In this document: positions 23,581 to 35,475 of the stretch, piece by piece | How positions within the stretch are numbered: the first letter of the stretch is position 1 | How the letters are laid out: each line of letters starts with the position of its first letter | From: Stictocephala bisonia | Taxonomy: Eukaryota > Arthropoda > Insecta > Hemiptera > Membracidae | Reading direction: 5' to 3' | Assembly: GCA_035578905.1 (NCBI GenBank) | Contig: JAQJVL010000148.1 | Coordinates: forward strand, 558,001-622,000 | Length of the DNA stretch: 64,000 nt | Program-made: the position numbers and the translations under genes | Notes under the pieces: model-generated | What the model was told of the DNA's origin: nothing | Databases searched by the model: none | What the model saw: the letters and a program-made list of their open reading frames with translations, nothing else

Positions 23581-24365
23581 TAAAGGCGGGACTGACAATG
23601 TGCTGGCCCTGTCATTGCATGGCAAACATGATAAATAACAACTCAACACAAGTTCAGCACACTATTGGATGCGACTTGTGTTTCTTAGCTCTCTTAGTAG
23701 TAAGATGAGCGAAGAAAGAAACAGAGATGGCATCCAGTTGTGCTCTGAATGTGTGTCGAGTAGTTATTTATCCGGCATCCAGTTGTGCTCTGAATGTGTG
23801 TCGAGTAGTTATTTATCCGGCATCCAGTTGTGCTCTAAATGTGTGTCGAGTAGTTATTTATCCGGCATCCAGTTGTGCTCTGAATGTGTGTCGAGTAGTT
23901 ATTTATCCGGCATCCAGTTGTGCTCTGAATGTGTGTCGAGTAGTTATCTATCCGGCATCCAGTTGTGCTCTAAATGTGTGTCGAGTAGTTATTCATCCGG
24001 CATCCAATTGTGCTCTGAATGTGTGTCGAGTAGTTATTTATCCGGCATCCAGTTGTGCTCTGAATGTGTGTCGAGTAGTTATTTATCCGGCATCCAGTTG
24101 TGCTCTGAATGTGTGTCGAGTAGTTATTTATCCGGCATCCAGTTGTGCTCTGAATGTGTGTCGAGTAGTTATTTATCCGGCATCCAGTTGTGCTCTAAAT
24201 GTGTGTCGAGTAGTTATTTATCCGGCATCCAGTTGTGCTCTGAATGTGTGTCGAGTAGTTATTTATCCGGTATCCAGTTGTGCTCTGAATGTGTGTCGAG
24301 TAGTTATTTATCCCGTTTGCCATGCGATGACAGGGCCACCACCTTGTCTGTCCCTCCCCAAACGA
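23581..24365. mobile_element. Foldback element carrying a 13-unit 45-bp array in one arm
   Basis: The left arm (23581-23673: GGCCCTGTCATTGCATGGCAA then a diverged single unit) is inverted relative to the right edge (24255-24365: one unit then TTGCCATGCGATGACAGGGCC). Between them the right-arm unit is repeated 13 times at exactly 45 bp (23728-24312). Since 45 is divisible by 3, frames are open on both strands (a 15-residue repeat such as SGIQLCSECVSSSYL). I judge these to be periodicity artefacts, not a gene. No target duplication is evident. Confidence 0.75.
23728..24312. repeat. 45-bp tandem array, 13 units
   Basis: The unit begins GGCATCCAGTTGTGCTCTGA. The 13 units span 585 bp and differ at only a few positions (mostly GAATG against AAATG). 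The single inverted, more diverged copy at about 23627-23673 shows that the ancestral state was one unit. Confidence 0.97.
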
Positions 24366-24585
24366 ATGATAAGTATTTTTACTATATATATGTATGTTAT
24401 TAGACATATAACTTACAAGTAGATATGTCAATAGGTAGGAATATTTGTGCCAGAGACGTTATTAGCTAGTGAAGTCTGCACATCGCAGCTGATTTACATG
24501 TGATTACACTTGCACTTCACTCCTTTACCCAAAACATATGATAATAAGAGACAACAAATTTAGCACTTACATACATACTTGTATG

Positions 24586-25319
24586 CACGGTAACTAGAAT
24601 AATACGGTAGGGTTCACGCGCATGGTGCGCAGTAAATCTTGGTGTCAATGACGTCACACATACATATCAGCTGGTTCATCGGTTAAACTGAACGTAGTAA
24701 TAATCAGTAACTGCTTTTCTTAAATCACTGTTTCCGTTAACGACTAGGCTTTAACCAGTTAATAACTATTACTAAAACACTAAAAATACTTATAATAATA
24801 CTATTTTATATTATTATTACTAAAATTTGGCCAAATTAAATAAAAATAGAACATTTTCAGACAAAAGAACTGTTTTTTATTTAAAAAAAGCTATAACTGT
24901 AATAATTCAAGACTAAATTATATTTATTAGGCTCAATATAAACAGCTGTTTCAATACTTGACAGTTGTTATTTATTGATACATTTCCAAATAAAAACTAA
25001 ACGATCATATTTTAATTGGATTAATTGGACAAGCCGATGGAGCCACCTTTTAATATTAACCAACCGTTAAACAAACATCAATATAATATACTCATTAATA
25101 ATATTATCATTGAAAGTATTTGTATAACATTAATAATAGTTAATAACGGGTATTATGTTTGTGGTTAATGAAAACAGTGATTTAAGAAAAGCAGTTACTG
25201 ATTATTACTACATTCAGTTTAACCGATGAACCAGCTGATATGTCTGTGTGACGTCATTGACACCAAGATTTACTGCGCATCATGCGCGTGAACCCTACCG
25301 TATTATTCTAGTTACCGTG
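24586..25319. mobile_element. 734-bp non-autonomous TIR element with 8-bp target duplication
   Basis: The 8-bp sequence CTTGTATG flanks both ends (24578-24585 and 25320-25327). The termini are inverted repeats of about 150 bp with only a handful of mismatches, starting CACGGTAACTAGAATAATAC. The centre is AT-rich with no open frame. An 8-bp duplication with a terminal CA...TG fits the hAT superfamily best. The third base of the end (CACGG) is not the usual hAT purine, so superfamily assignment is tentative. Confidence 0.9.
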
Positions 25320-25327
25320 CTTGTATG

Positions 25328-25601
25328 TATATAGAATCAATGGTAATAGGCACGCACGATAAAACATATTAGTAATGTTAGTACTTTCTATGTTACATAG
25401 TCGTTCAATAAATATTTGTAGTATGTATTAAAATAAATCCTTAGATTAGTGAGACCTCATTTAGTATCAGATCAAATCAGTTTAAATTACTTAATCACAA
25501 AGAAAGTGTAATGTCTTCATTAGCATATTGTTAATTTCAGTAAACCTCCTTGGCCAGTGAACTTGTCGATACGCGTGAATAACGAAAGTTCGTGTACAGT
25601 G
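25328..25601. other. Non-coding spacer
   Basis: AT-rich sequence between the TIR element and the 70-bp array; nothing is recognised. Confidence 0.4.
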
Positions 25602-27220
25602 GTTGAACTGTAACTGTCCCGGGAGTGACGGATTTTGACATTGGGTCCTTATCGTATGGTTTGCCACCCTGGAGTGACTGTTACTGTCCTTGGAGAGACG
25701 GAACTTGACATTGGGTCCTTATCATAAAGTTTGCCACCCTGGAGTGAATGTTACTGTCCTTGGAGAGACGGAACTTGACATTGGGTCCTTATCATAAAGT
25801 TTGCCACCCTGGAGTGAATGTTACTGTCCTTGGAGAGACGGAACTTGACATTGGGTCCTTATCATAAAGTTTGCCACCCTGGAGTGAATGTTACTGTCCT
25901 TGGAGAGACGGAACTTGACATTGGGTCCTTATCATAAAGTTTGCCACCCTGGAGTGACTGTTACTGTCCTTGGAGAGACGGAACTTGACATTGGGTCCTT
26001 ATCATAAAGTTTGCCACCCTGGAGTGAATGTTACTGTCCTTGGAGAGACGGAACTTGACATTGGGTCCTTATCATAAAGTTTGCCACCCTGGAGTGACTG
26101 TTACTGTCCTTGGAGAGACGGAACTTGACATTGGGTCCTTATCATAAAGTTTGCCACCCTGGAGTGAATGTTACTGTCCTTGGAGAGACGGAACTTGACA
26201 TTGGGTCCTTATCATAAAGTTTGCCACCCTGGAGTGAATGTTACTGTCCTTGGAGAGACGGAACTTGACATTGGGTCCTTATCATAAAGTTTGCCACCCT
26301 GGAGTGACTGTTACTGTCCTTGGAGAGACGGAACTTGACATTGGGTCCTTATCATAAAGTTTGCCACCCTGGAGTGAATGTTACTGTCCTTGGAGAGACG
26401 GAACTTGACATTGGGTCCTTATCATAAAGTTTGCCACCCTGGAGTGACTGTTACTGTCCTTGGAGAGACGGAACTTGACATTGGGTCCTTATCATAAAGT
26501 TTGCCACCCTGGAGTGACTGTTACTGTCCTTGGAGAGACGGAACTTGACATTGGGTCCTTATCATAAAGTTTGCCACCCTGGAGTGAATGTTACTGTCCT
26601 TGGAGAGACGGAACTTGACATTGGGTCCTTATCATAAAGTTTGCCACCCTGGAGTGACTGTTACTGTCCTTGGAGATACGGAACTTGACATTGGGTCCTT
26701 ATCATAAAGTTTGCCACCCTGGAGTGACTGTTACTGTCCTTGGAGAGACGGAACTTGACATTGGGTCCTTATCATAAAGTTTGCCACCCTGGAGTGAATG
26801 TTACTGTCCTTGGAGAGACGGAACTTGACATTGGGTCCTTATCATAAAGTTTGCCACCCTAGAGTGACTGTTACTGTCCTTGGAGGGACGGAACTTGACA
26901 TTGGGTCCTTATCTTGAGGTTTTGCCACCCTGGAGCAACTGTAACTATCCTTGGAGAGACGGAACTTGACATTGGGTCCTTATCATAATGTTTGCCACCC
27001 TGGAGTGACTGTTACTGTCCTTGGAGAGACGGAACTTGACATTGGGTCCTTATCGTGAGGTTTTGCCACCCTGGAGCAACTGTAACTGCCCTTGGAGAGA
27101 CGGAACTTGACATTGGGTCCTTATCATAAAGTATGCCACCCTGGAGTGACTGTTACTGTCCTTGGAGAGACGGAACTTGACATTGTGTCCTTATCATAAG
27201 GTTTGCCACCCTGGAGCAAC
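25602..27220. repeat. 70-bp tandem array, about 23 units
   Basis: Unit starts (GGAGTGAATG or GGAGTGACTG) fall every 70 bp from 25671 to 26861. Units in the core are almost identical, differing mainly at one A/C position. The first unit and the last four or five (from about 26861) are diverged and contain 1-bp insertions. Homogeneous centre and decayed edges are what unequal exchange produces. The 70-bp period is not a multiple of 3 and no frame is kept. Confidence 0.97.
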
Positions 27221-27472
27221 GGCCTCAGTTTGGCAACAATTAGTTTGCAGACATCGGCGGGACTGAAGGATTCGTCACACCAGCCAGTGTCACTTTCCTT
27301 TCCCTGACAACCTTCCTGGTCTGTTTACGTCGCTGTGGTACAATAGCCAAGAGGCACAGCATAACGTTTTTACTATAAGATCATACGGCTTTTATTTGGG
27401 CAGCAAGGAGAAGCTGTGGAATGGAATTCTAGAAATAACATTGGAAAACTGCGTTAGTCTATGTCATTTATT
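27221..27472. other. Non-coding spacer
   Basis: Nothing is recognised. Confidence 0.35.
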
Positions 27473-27842
27473 ACAAATCCAATGATATAACGATTTTGAA
27501 AGCCGGACGAAGAATAACAAAGTAATGATAATTTATGTGACAGTATGTACAATAAAATATGCAAATACAATGGGTAACACACATGTAACAGCTGATAGTA
27601 AAAAAGTAAACTATATATTCTTAAATCAGATGTTTACATAAAAACTTTATTGTTGTACTAGTTATAAATCACTTTATTATTATCAGCTGATGTGTTGCCC
27701 ATTGTACTCGCATATTAAACATACTGTCACATAACTTTGTGTTGCCCATTGTACTGGCATATTAAACATACTGTCACATAAATTATCATTATTTACTTAT
27801 TTTTCATCCGATTTTGAAAATCGTTATATAATTTGGTTTGAA
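27473..27842. mobile_element. Foldback (MITE-like) element with a duplicated segment in one arm
   Basis: The left arm (about 27473-27595: ATATAACGATTTTGAAAG, ATGATAATTTATGTGACAG) is the inverted copy of the right arm (about 27680-27842: CTGTCACATAAATTATCAT, AAAATCGTTATATAA). In the right arm a ~50-bp piece (TTGCCCATTGTACT ... CTGTCACATAA) is tandemly duplicated. No clear target duplication was found. Confidence 0.7.
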
Positions 27843-27946
27843 ATTATCACATTGTCTAAAAAACATTTTTCTGGGTAATTTTAAATCTAATTATTGGTTA
27901 AGGAGTTATGTAGGATTTAAAATGTTAAATGGCCGCCCAGAGTCAA

Positions 27947-29655
27947 GAAGACCAGGCGTGTTGCATACCAAACAAAAGAGCGTAAAAAACTGAAAAACTT
28001 ATATTTAAACAATAGGTCTATCTTGAATGATAACAAAATTTGTTGGCGTTTTGTGTGTTTGGACAAATGGTGAACTCCCGCTTATTATCAACTGATTAAA
28101 ACGATCAGCTGATTTTGCACATTATTGCAACAAAGTATGTGTACTATATTATTAATTGTAATCAAACATATTTTATGCAAACCTTGCAGTTGTGGTTCTA
28201 TACTGAAAGTTTCACTTAATTCGTGAAGAATTGTTAAATAATATTTTCTGTATTATCAATTTATTATGTTTCTGTTTAATTTGCGTTTTTTCATTGGTTT
28301 ATGTTTACTCTTTTTTTTCCTTTTTTTTGTTTTTAATAGTTTATGTTTAATATTTTTTACATTTTTTAATTTTTCGTTTCATTTGTGTTTACTGAGTATG
28401 TAAATATAATTTTTTTTGTAAAATGCCATACACAAATGAAGAAGCATTCAGCATGTTAATGGTGTTGGATGAGTGTCTTACCAATTTCAGGGCTGCTGAA
28501 AGGCTTTATTCTGAACGATACCCTGACAGAAACTATCAAAGTTATAAGAGTTTTAAGCGCTTAGCCAATAGAGTACGAACAACAGGATAAGTTCAGGTCT
28601 TTAATCATAAAAGACGGGACTCTGTAGTAAAACAACAGAGGTAACCTGATATTTTAGCTGCGGTAACAATTGATCTGGAATTGTAAGGCTGCGTTAACGG
28701 CGCCTTGAAAGAGACTCTGGAGTTAGTAGATCTACTATCAGCAGGATCATTAAAGAAAATAGTTTCCACCCGTATCACATTTCACTCCACCAAAAACTCG
28801 AAGCAAATGATCATTTGCACCGCTTTAACTTCTCACTGTGGGCCCAACAAATGATTAACAATAATCCAGAATTTTATTTTAATGTTTTTTGGACTGATGA
28901 GGCCACATTTAAAAATAATGGACAAGTTAATAGACATAACATGCACTAATCGAGCCCTACTAATCTACCTGAGTTAGGGAGATGAATCACCAAAGGCAAT
29001 GGTCACTGAACGTCTGGCGAGGCATACTCGATGGGCAAATAATTGGTCCTTACTTTTTTTATGTACATTTAACAGGGGAATTGTACAACTTCCTAAACAA
29101 TGAATATTTAGTTTTACTTAATGATATTCCCGTAGAAAAACAGCGACAAATGTGGTTCATGCAAGATGGGTGTCCAGCACATTACCACCGTGACGTAAGA
29201 TTCACTCTCACTGCTATGTTTGCAGAACATTGGATTGGGAGAGGGGGTCCAGTACCCTGGCCGGCGAGATCTCCAGATCTTACTTGCATTGACTATTATC
29301 TGTGGGGTAGTATCAAGGATATTGTTTATAAAGATGCTCTTACATCAAGAGAAAATATGAAAGATAGAGTAAGAGAAGCATGTGCACAAATAAGTAGGGA
29401 AGAAGTAATCCGTGCTATTGAAGCTTTCCCTACAAGGATTGAAAAGTGTATTGAAGTAGATGGCGGACTCTTTGAGCACCTATTACAGTGAAGAGAACAA
29501 AATGAATCAGCTTGCTTAATTAAAGCAGATCGTAACAACAAATTTAAAGCTTTTTAGGCACAATTTTGTTATTATTCAAGATAGACCTATAGTTTAAATA
29601 TAAGTTTTTCAGTTTTGTACGCTATTTTATTTGGTATGCAACAAGCCTGGTCTTC
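27947..29655 (+). mobile_element. Tc1/mariner-type transposon with 94-bp inverted repeats
   Basis: Inverted repeats at 27947-28040 and 29562-29655 share GAAGACCAGG, TGTTGCATACCAAA, CTGAAAAACTTATATTTAAAC and TAGGTCTATCTTGAAT. Between them lies the decayed transposase at 28423-29491. Outside these repeats similarity fades, so the true ends may lie somewhat further out, and no TA duplication could be fixed. Confidence 0.85.
28423..29491 (+). pseudogene. Tc1/mariner-superfamily DD41D-type transposase, broken
   Basis: This would be the cut-and-paste transposase of the surrounding element. The N-terminal frame starts MPYTNEEAFSMLMVLDEC and resembles the helix-turn-helix domain that precedes DDE_3 transposases in many insects. 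It stops at 28588-28590. Further stops and frame changes follow until a long frame at 28982-29491. Catalytic residues are recognisable: D in FWTDEATF (28896), D in QDGCPAHY (29165) and D in CIDYYLWG (29291). By my count 41 residues separate the last two, a DD41D spacing. GRGGPVPWPARSPDL and FEHLLQ at the C terminus are family-typical. The in-frame stop and frameshifts make it a pseudogene. Confidence 0.9.
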
Positions 29656-31512
29656 CTATTTAAGATTTTTGACTTTTGGGGTTTTCAAAATTGTCAAAAA
29701 TAAAGAAAACAAAACAAACAAAATGGATGTAATATAGTAAAATTGAGCCATATTGTGTATCATTTTAAAGATAATTTTCTTAGAAATTCTGAACTATATT
29801 TGGATTTCATATTAAGATTAAGTTGTGCAAATAAGCGATAAAAAAATTTGGTATTTTTTTATATACTTTTGGTCGCCATTTTAAAACGGATAAGTAAAAC
29901 TCAAATCTAATTACACCAAAATACTCAGGGCGTTAATACATTTAATATGATATGCCATATGCTATATGTTTGCATTAAACTATTTTAAGATTCGAACCCT
30001 GGACATTCAATGGTGAAGTCTAACAGTATTGAAAATATTTGTATTTGATTCTACGCATATGGTTTTGGGGGGGAAAACTTTACAGCAATGTTCTTGGTCA
30101 AATGGTTTGCCCACAATCCGTTTGAGACACCTTTCGTGAGACGCCCGATAGAGAGAGATATCTGATATCTCTTTATACAGATACCTGCTCAATGAACATC
30201 GATTGAAAGTGATGTCGGAACGAATTGTTCCTCTGATAATTCCGAAGCTATTATCTGCTTCAATGTACCTGTTTGAATGTTGATATATAACCAATTGTTT
30301 ATGGTGTGAAATGTTTTATTCTTCTTGTAAACCAATTCAATATTCTTGCTAGCATTGTAGTGACTTAAAGACTTAAAGATATTTCATCTCAACTAAGATC
30401 AAAGAGTTTTGATGGGCTGGTGATCTCTAGATAGTTTACAGTTGATAACAATAATTATTATTAAAAAAAAGAAAGTTTTGTTGTATTTTTAACAAATAAT
30501 AAATTTTCTCCACCATCATTTTAACATTCTTTAACTTACGATCTGTCGTCATTCATCCTTGAGGATCAACATTTTGAATAAATATTGTTGGTTACCCAAT
30601 AAGGTTATAAGGTTATATGAAGTACGTATAATAGTTCTGTGCAAATAACTTTTATATATCATAGGAAAAGAACCATTCTGCAGAGAAAATGGTTTTGAGG
30701 TGTCAATATAATATATGAAAATACTAAATTTCATTTCCAACTACAAGCTATGTCATAGTACTTCGAATGTCTTAGATTCTTTCTATTTATATGTTCATAT
30801 GACGATACTAATAGTTTTATTTTACAGTTATTATTTTATACTTTTAATAAATATTTTTAGTATCAGGGTAGTGTTGTAATATTTATTTTGCTTGTAATTT
30901 GTACCTAATTTTGCTTTTAATTGACTATCATTTTTTTTATTATTACATTCTTGTTGCACTGATTTTTTATTATTGCTTTCCCCCCTGCAGTTATATTTAT
31001 TAGTGTTTTGAAATTTTAATTGCTGTGTTGTTGATATTCATTTAATGTTGCTTTTGTTTTAAAACCATTGTTACTTATGTTTTATGTTACATTGCTTGTT
31101 ATTTTGATTAGGAAATTAGTTAATTATTGATTTGTTAGTCATTATTTTGTTTTTTTTCTTACGTTTGGTTGTTATTATTGAATTCAAGATATTATGTACA
31201 TTTTTTTGCTGAATGTTTTCGGTACCTTTTTGAAAGACGTATCCATGTTTATCAAACTAAATTATTATATTTTACCTCTTAATTTGAAGAATTGTATTGT
31301 TTATTATAATTAGTCCGTCTTGAAATTTTCATTAATTCTTTATTGATTCTTCATTAATTCTTGTTCTTGAACAATGATAATTGTTAAAACACTGTAAACC
31401 GTAGGAAGAAAAAAAAATCGGAGTGAATAGTTCACTAACTCAAGGTAAGTGAGAGTTCAGAAGACAATGGTTGCAGGCTCAGTGTCATTTATTCATATAT
31501 TATACCCTAAAG
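29656..31512. other. AT-rich non-coding stretch
   Basis: No gene is seen. The sequence is T-rich from about 30780 to 31380, comparable to 13870-14360. A short frame at 30007-30294 (minus) has no recognisable domain. Confidence 0.4.
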
Positions 31513-31802
31513 CAGGGTTGCCACCCGTCCCGATTTTAGACCCCTTTATCCCGCGTCCCAACGGGGCCCTGATCGGGACGTATAATGTCCCAATACTTTG
31601 ATTTATAAAGTAAATTTATATCTTAACATGTAATATTAAGAAAATTATGACTCACCTCAAATTTATAGTTATTCACAATTTATTTTTAATCGATTATCAA
31701 TAAAGCACAATATTTGGTAGATTCGTCATCCTATCATCAGAGGGGGGAATGTACTCTGATGGTCTTGTCCAGATTTTTTGAAAAGAAAATGCGGCAACCC
31801 TG
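31513..31802. mobile_element. hAT-like MITE with CAGGGTTGCC ends (290 bp)
   Basis: Ends are CAGGGTTGCC and GGCAACCCTG, typical hAT-superfamily termini. The 8-bp flanks CCCTAAAG (31505-31512) and CCTTTAAG (31803-31810) agree at 6 of 8 positions, compatible with an aged 8-bp target duplication. There is no coding capacity. Confidence 0.8.
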
Positions 31803-32167
31803 CCTTTAAGTGACACAAACCTGGCAGGATGTTGAATACAAAGAAAGACGTGAGAAAGTGACGCCTGACATTTGGTGACATCGCAGATATCCTAATGGTT
31901 TTTGGTAATGAATGAAACTGGTTTTGGGTTCAGTTATGTAATCTGAGAAGGCCGCAAAACTCCAACGGATACTAACTGAACGGTAGCTGGTCAAGTCATT
32001 AGTACAGTATAGAGCTCAGGCATTGATGAACTGGATCCTTTATTATTGAATAACAATCGGACATTACATAACGGTTTCGAACGGTTCCATCGCAAAATAA
32101 TTATCTAACAAACTCGCCATCTCGTACCACTGTTCTGAAATGTTCATAAGAAAATGTGTAAAATGTC
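31803..32167. other. Non-coding spacer
   Basis: Nothing is recognised. Confidence 0.35.
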
Positions 32168-32600
32168 GGCACCTGTGGTGAGGTGTTGTAATCCAGCTAC
32201 TTGGAGAAAACGTTTCGAGGGAATTGTAGGTGATAGGTTCTATGCTAAGTCATCTTCATACTGACATGGCGTCCGCTTAATGGTTTTCATTGACGTAGAC
32301 ACCATTAGAAAAATCTGGGGTTCTATGTTGGATGGTAGTCAAAGTTCAGATGTTGTGTAGATAAGATAACTGAGTGTCAGACTAGTCAGTTAGCTGAAAA
32401 TCAGACCAACATTGCGTGGTTCAGATTCCTCGTACAGTGTACAGATCCCTTAGTTGCCCCGAGTTTTGGGCTATTAATAAAAATGGCTCGTTCTAAGGAG
32501 TAGTCGACTTTAGTACAGTAACAATGACTACACTCGTTCGTATATATTCATCGCACTTACCCGCCCCTCTTTTAGATAATAGATTCGCCTTTAAATCTAT
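32168..32600 (+). repeat. Family A dispersed repeat, copy 8 (near full length)
   Basis: A complete plus-oriented copy. It runs from GTGGTGAGGTGTTGTAATCC through GATAGGTTCTATGC, GTCAGTTAGCTGAAAATCAG, CTATTAATAAAAATGGCTCG and AACAATGACTACACTCG to the region of TCTATGATCAGC. It is useful with copy 4 for building a consensus. Confidence 0.8.
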
Positions 32601-32804
32601 GATCAGCATGTCCTTCTGCTTACATATTAACTAATCAATAACTTAAGACAAAATCAGAATGTGACTTAAATTGTAAATGAAGCTGTCGCTATTTACAATT
32701 CTATATACGTTTTAATTACCACTAAGTGTGTGAAATTTATTTATTTTACTTTCTTTTATATTCTGCGGTTTTTACTACACATTATCTAGTAACAGTTAAA
32801 ATTT

Positions 32805-33330
32805 TTTTTACTTTCTTCCATATGCGTTAACATAGAGAAAGTATTGTGATCGTCCAAAAAATTTTTTACAAGTTGGTCTAAAATCCATTTTGGGTCTCTT
32901 GAATCCAAAAAAGTGGGGTTTTCGAAAAAAAATGTTGGTGTCTGTCCGTGTGTGTCTATGAATGTACAGTTTGCTGGAGACTAAACGGATGGATCAATTA
33001 TTATGAAATTTGGCATGTAGATGTATTTAGCCAATTTCTCCAGGCAATGTTTTTTTAAATGTTAGCTTTTTTTATTTGTATGGGCAAAAAAACATACAAA
33101 AATGGAATTTTCTCAAAAACGGCTCTAACGATTTTGATTACATTTTCAAGAAAGGTGTGAATTACAATTTAAAATATTTTAGTAAAAACCGCATGTCTCT
33201 AACTTGACTAGTTTTTTAATTATGTCAAAAAAGCATATTTGGAAATCAAACAGATAATTTTCAAAGTTTTGAAGTTTTAGTGTTTAATATGGGGGAAAGT
33301 TCATGCCAATTCTTTGGAACCATTTATTTA
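32805..33330. repeat. Probable dispersed repeat (unclassified)
   Basis: GGTGTCTGTCCGTGTGTGTC followed by AAACGGATGGATCAATTATT and ATGAAATTTGGCATG resembles sequence that recurs widely in insect genomes. A related motif order (AACCGATCGCCATGAAAC) occurs in the Helitron at 5992. I see no second copy in this window and no ends, so the call rests on resemblance only. Confidence 0.3.
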
Positions 33331-35239
33331 CCTCTCTAGTAATTAATGTTTACAGTGAATTTTGTGTGTATAAAGTTGTATTTTTAGTTTATGTTGAATC
33401 AATGTCTTATATTATAATCACTAATAACTGATGGAACCCAACCCCTGCTTTGTTACGTTTCGTCCATGCTTGAGAATTAATCGTTGACGTGCATGACGAA
33501 TAAATGGTTTTAACGTAATTTGATATAAATATACCTATTGATAAATTATCGTGATTCAGTTAGGGAAAAGTTATTTGAAAACATTATTTTGGATATATTT
33601 CGATGTGTTACCAACAATTTTTAATCCATATTCATAATAACGTCAAAAAAATTAATTATTTATTTGAATGAATACAGATGATTGAAGAAAAAACAGAAAC
33701 AAAGGCCTAATATTTCAAAAATATGAATTTAATAGAAATTTAGCATATAGTTAAAGTGATTATTATTTATTTGTCATTGACAAAATTTGTTGATGCATTA
33801 ATAATTGACTAATTTTGTTTTCAATCATAGGTACATACATTGAAGTTACATTAGTAGTTACTTAGTTTCGAAATACAATTTTTTTCTATTAACATAAAAG
33901 TAGTAACTTTCGTGTTTATTCTTTTCCAATTTATCTCTTTAATAAACTATACCTTATTTTGACGTTAGCACTTTATATCTTCTATTTAAAAATTGTTCAC
34001 TTAATTTGTAACGAGTTTCTCTTTCTTTATTCCACATTTTGTTTGTGTTAATCAATTCTCTTTTTAACTGGCCTTGATGTCTGGCCAAAATAATAAATAA
34101 GCCTATCTTAAAATTTATAATTGACTCTGATATTATTAATTATTAATAATATCAGATACCGACTTGTACAAATACGTATTTTAGTTTTTTACAATACGTT
34201 ATTACAATTGATCTACAACAGGCATTCAGAAACAATTTAAAATAAAGTTAAACACTTTACCTATTACTATATATAAAAGTCAACTTATTACCTGTCTTAA
34301 TCTGTCAATATATACTGTATATATGGGAAGACGTTTTATAAGAGTTAACCCCCGTTTTTATTTTATATTCTTAAAATTAGTAAGTTAACACAAAATTTTA
34401 TTTTTTTAAACCACAGTAAAATCCTGTTTAACATTTTTGCTTTTTGGTTTCATTAAACCCTAAGTAGATCACTCTTAAAGGGCTGCTCTCAATGCCATAT
34501 TGTCAGTTGACAGGTAGAAAAATGTTTTTTCAACCCCTCCCTTAGGGTTGGCTTGGGGAGCCCTTCTTAGAACAGGTCCATCAAGATTAACAGCCCCAAA
34601 ATTCCGTTCTAATATTCCTTTGGTCCTCCTCTCAGAGGCAATTCAGAGATGCATTCTCAGCTAGCTATAATGTACTGTTCCACTGTAACCTGGAATGAGC
34701 AACATTTTAATCGCTATTACGAAAATTTATCATGCCCCTTGGGATACGGCATATTAAACGTATCCCATAACATTAAGATAGATATCAATATTTAGGAGCT
34801 ATTATCAAGTTATTATGGATTGACGATTAAGCTATTATAGATTTATGAACAATTTACGAACTGTTCTATATAATAATTGGAAGGAAATCATAATTGTATC
34901 CTTACCACACATGCCTTATTACGTTATTCAATGTTATGCTAACATTAAAAAAAATATTAGTAAAATAATCTTACCTCAGAAAACAGTATTCCTTAGTAGT
35001 CACCGGCGATGTAGTTTACAGCGGAGATCCTGTCGAAGCAATCTGACAATCAGCACGAGTCAGGTGCTACCTACTAAAATAATCATCGCGAAAATTTAAG
35101 CTTAAAACCCGGTAATCAAATTACCCACGCAGATTTTCGTCCAGCAGCCGTGTGTGTAACCTTGAATAATCAAAATAATGTGAAACGTAACCTTGAAAAT
35201 GTACGACTGTCAAAATCGTTCACTGTTGACAGACAAATT
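33331..35239. other. AT-rich non-coding stretch
   Basis: No gene is seen. It includes a 29-bp palindrome at 34127-34155 (14-bp arms CTGATATTATTAAT around one base). A frame at 34845-35099 lacks any recognisable feature. Confidence 0.4.
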
Positions 35240-35475
35240 GCAGATGACAACGCCGGTGATATTGTACTCAGATAATAACTGATATCGACTCGTGCCGGTG
35301 GCAGGGACTGGCGGTCCCCGTGTCAGCTCCGCGGGCTCACGAACCACGGCCTGTCTGATCACTGACAGTCCGCAACGCACAGACGCCCCCTCCACACCAC
35401 ACCGCCAGCTGTTTAGATCAATAAACAGCCACACACCCTACACCGTCCACGACTCGGAGACCCACGTGCCGAAAT
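35240..35475. other. GC-rich island of unknown role
   Basis: This block is markedly GC-richer than the AT-rich flanks. It contains several CG dinucleotides and short inverted segments such as CTGGCGGTCCCCGTG and CGCGGGCTCACGAACC. Such islands in AT-rich insect DNA often mark first exons or promoters. On the minus strand there are initiator-like TCAGT strings, but no correctly spaced TATA or DPE element and no coding exon. The role is inferred only weakly. Confidence 0.3.

Noticed and set aside
23669..24431. Proteins of over 230 residues with 15-residue repeats in two plus-strand frames
   Set aside because: They are a by-product of a 45-bp tandem array. Two frames on the same strand and part of the opposite strand are all open, which a real gene would not show, and the array lies in a foldback element.
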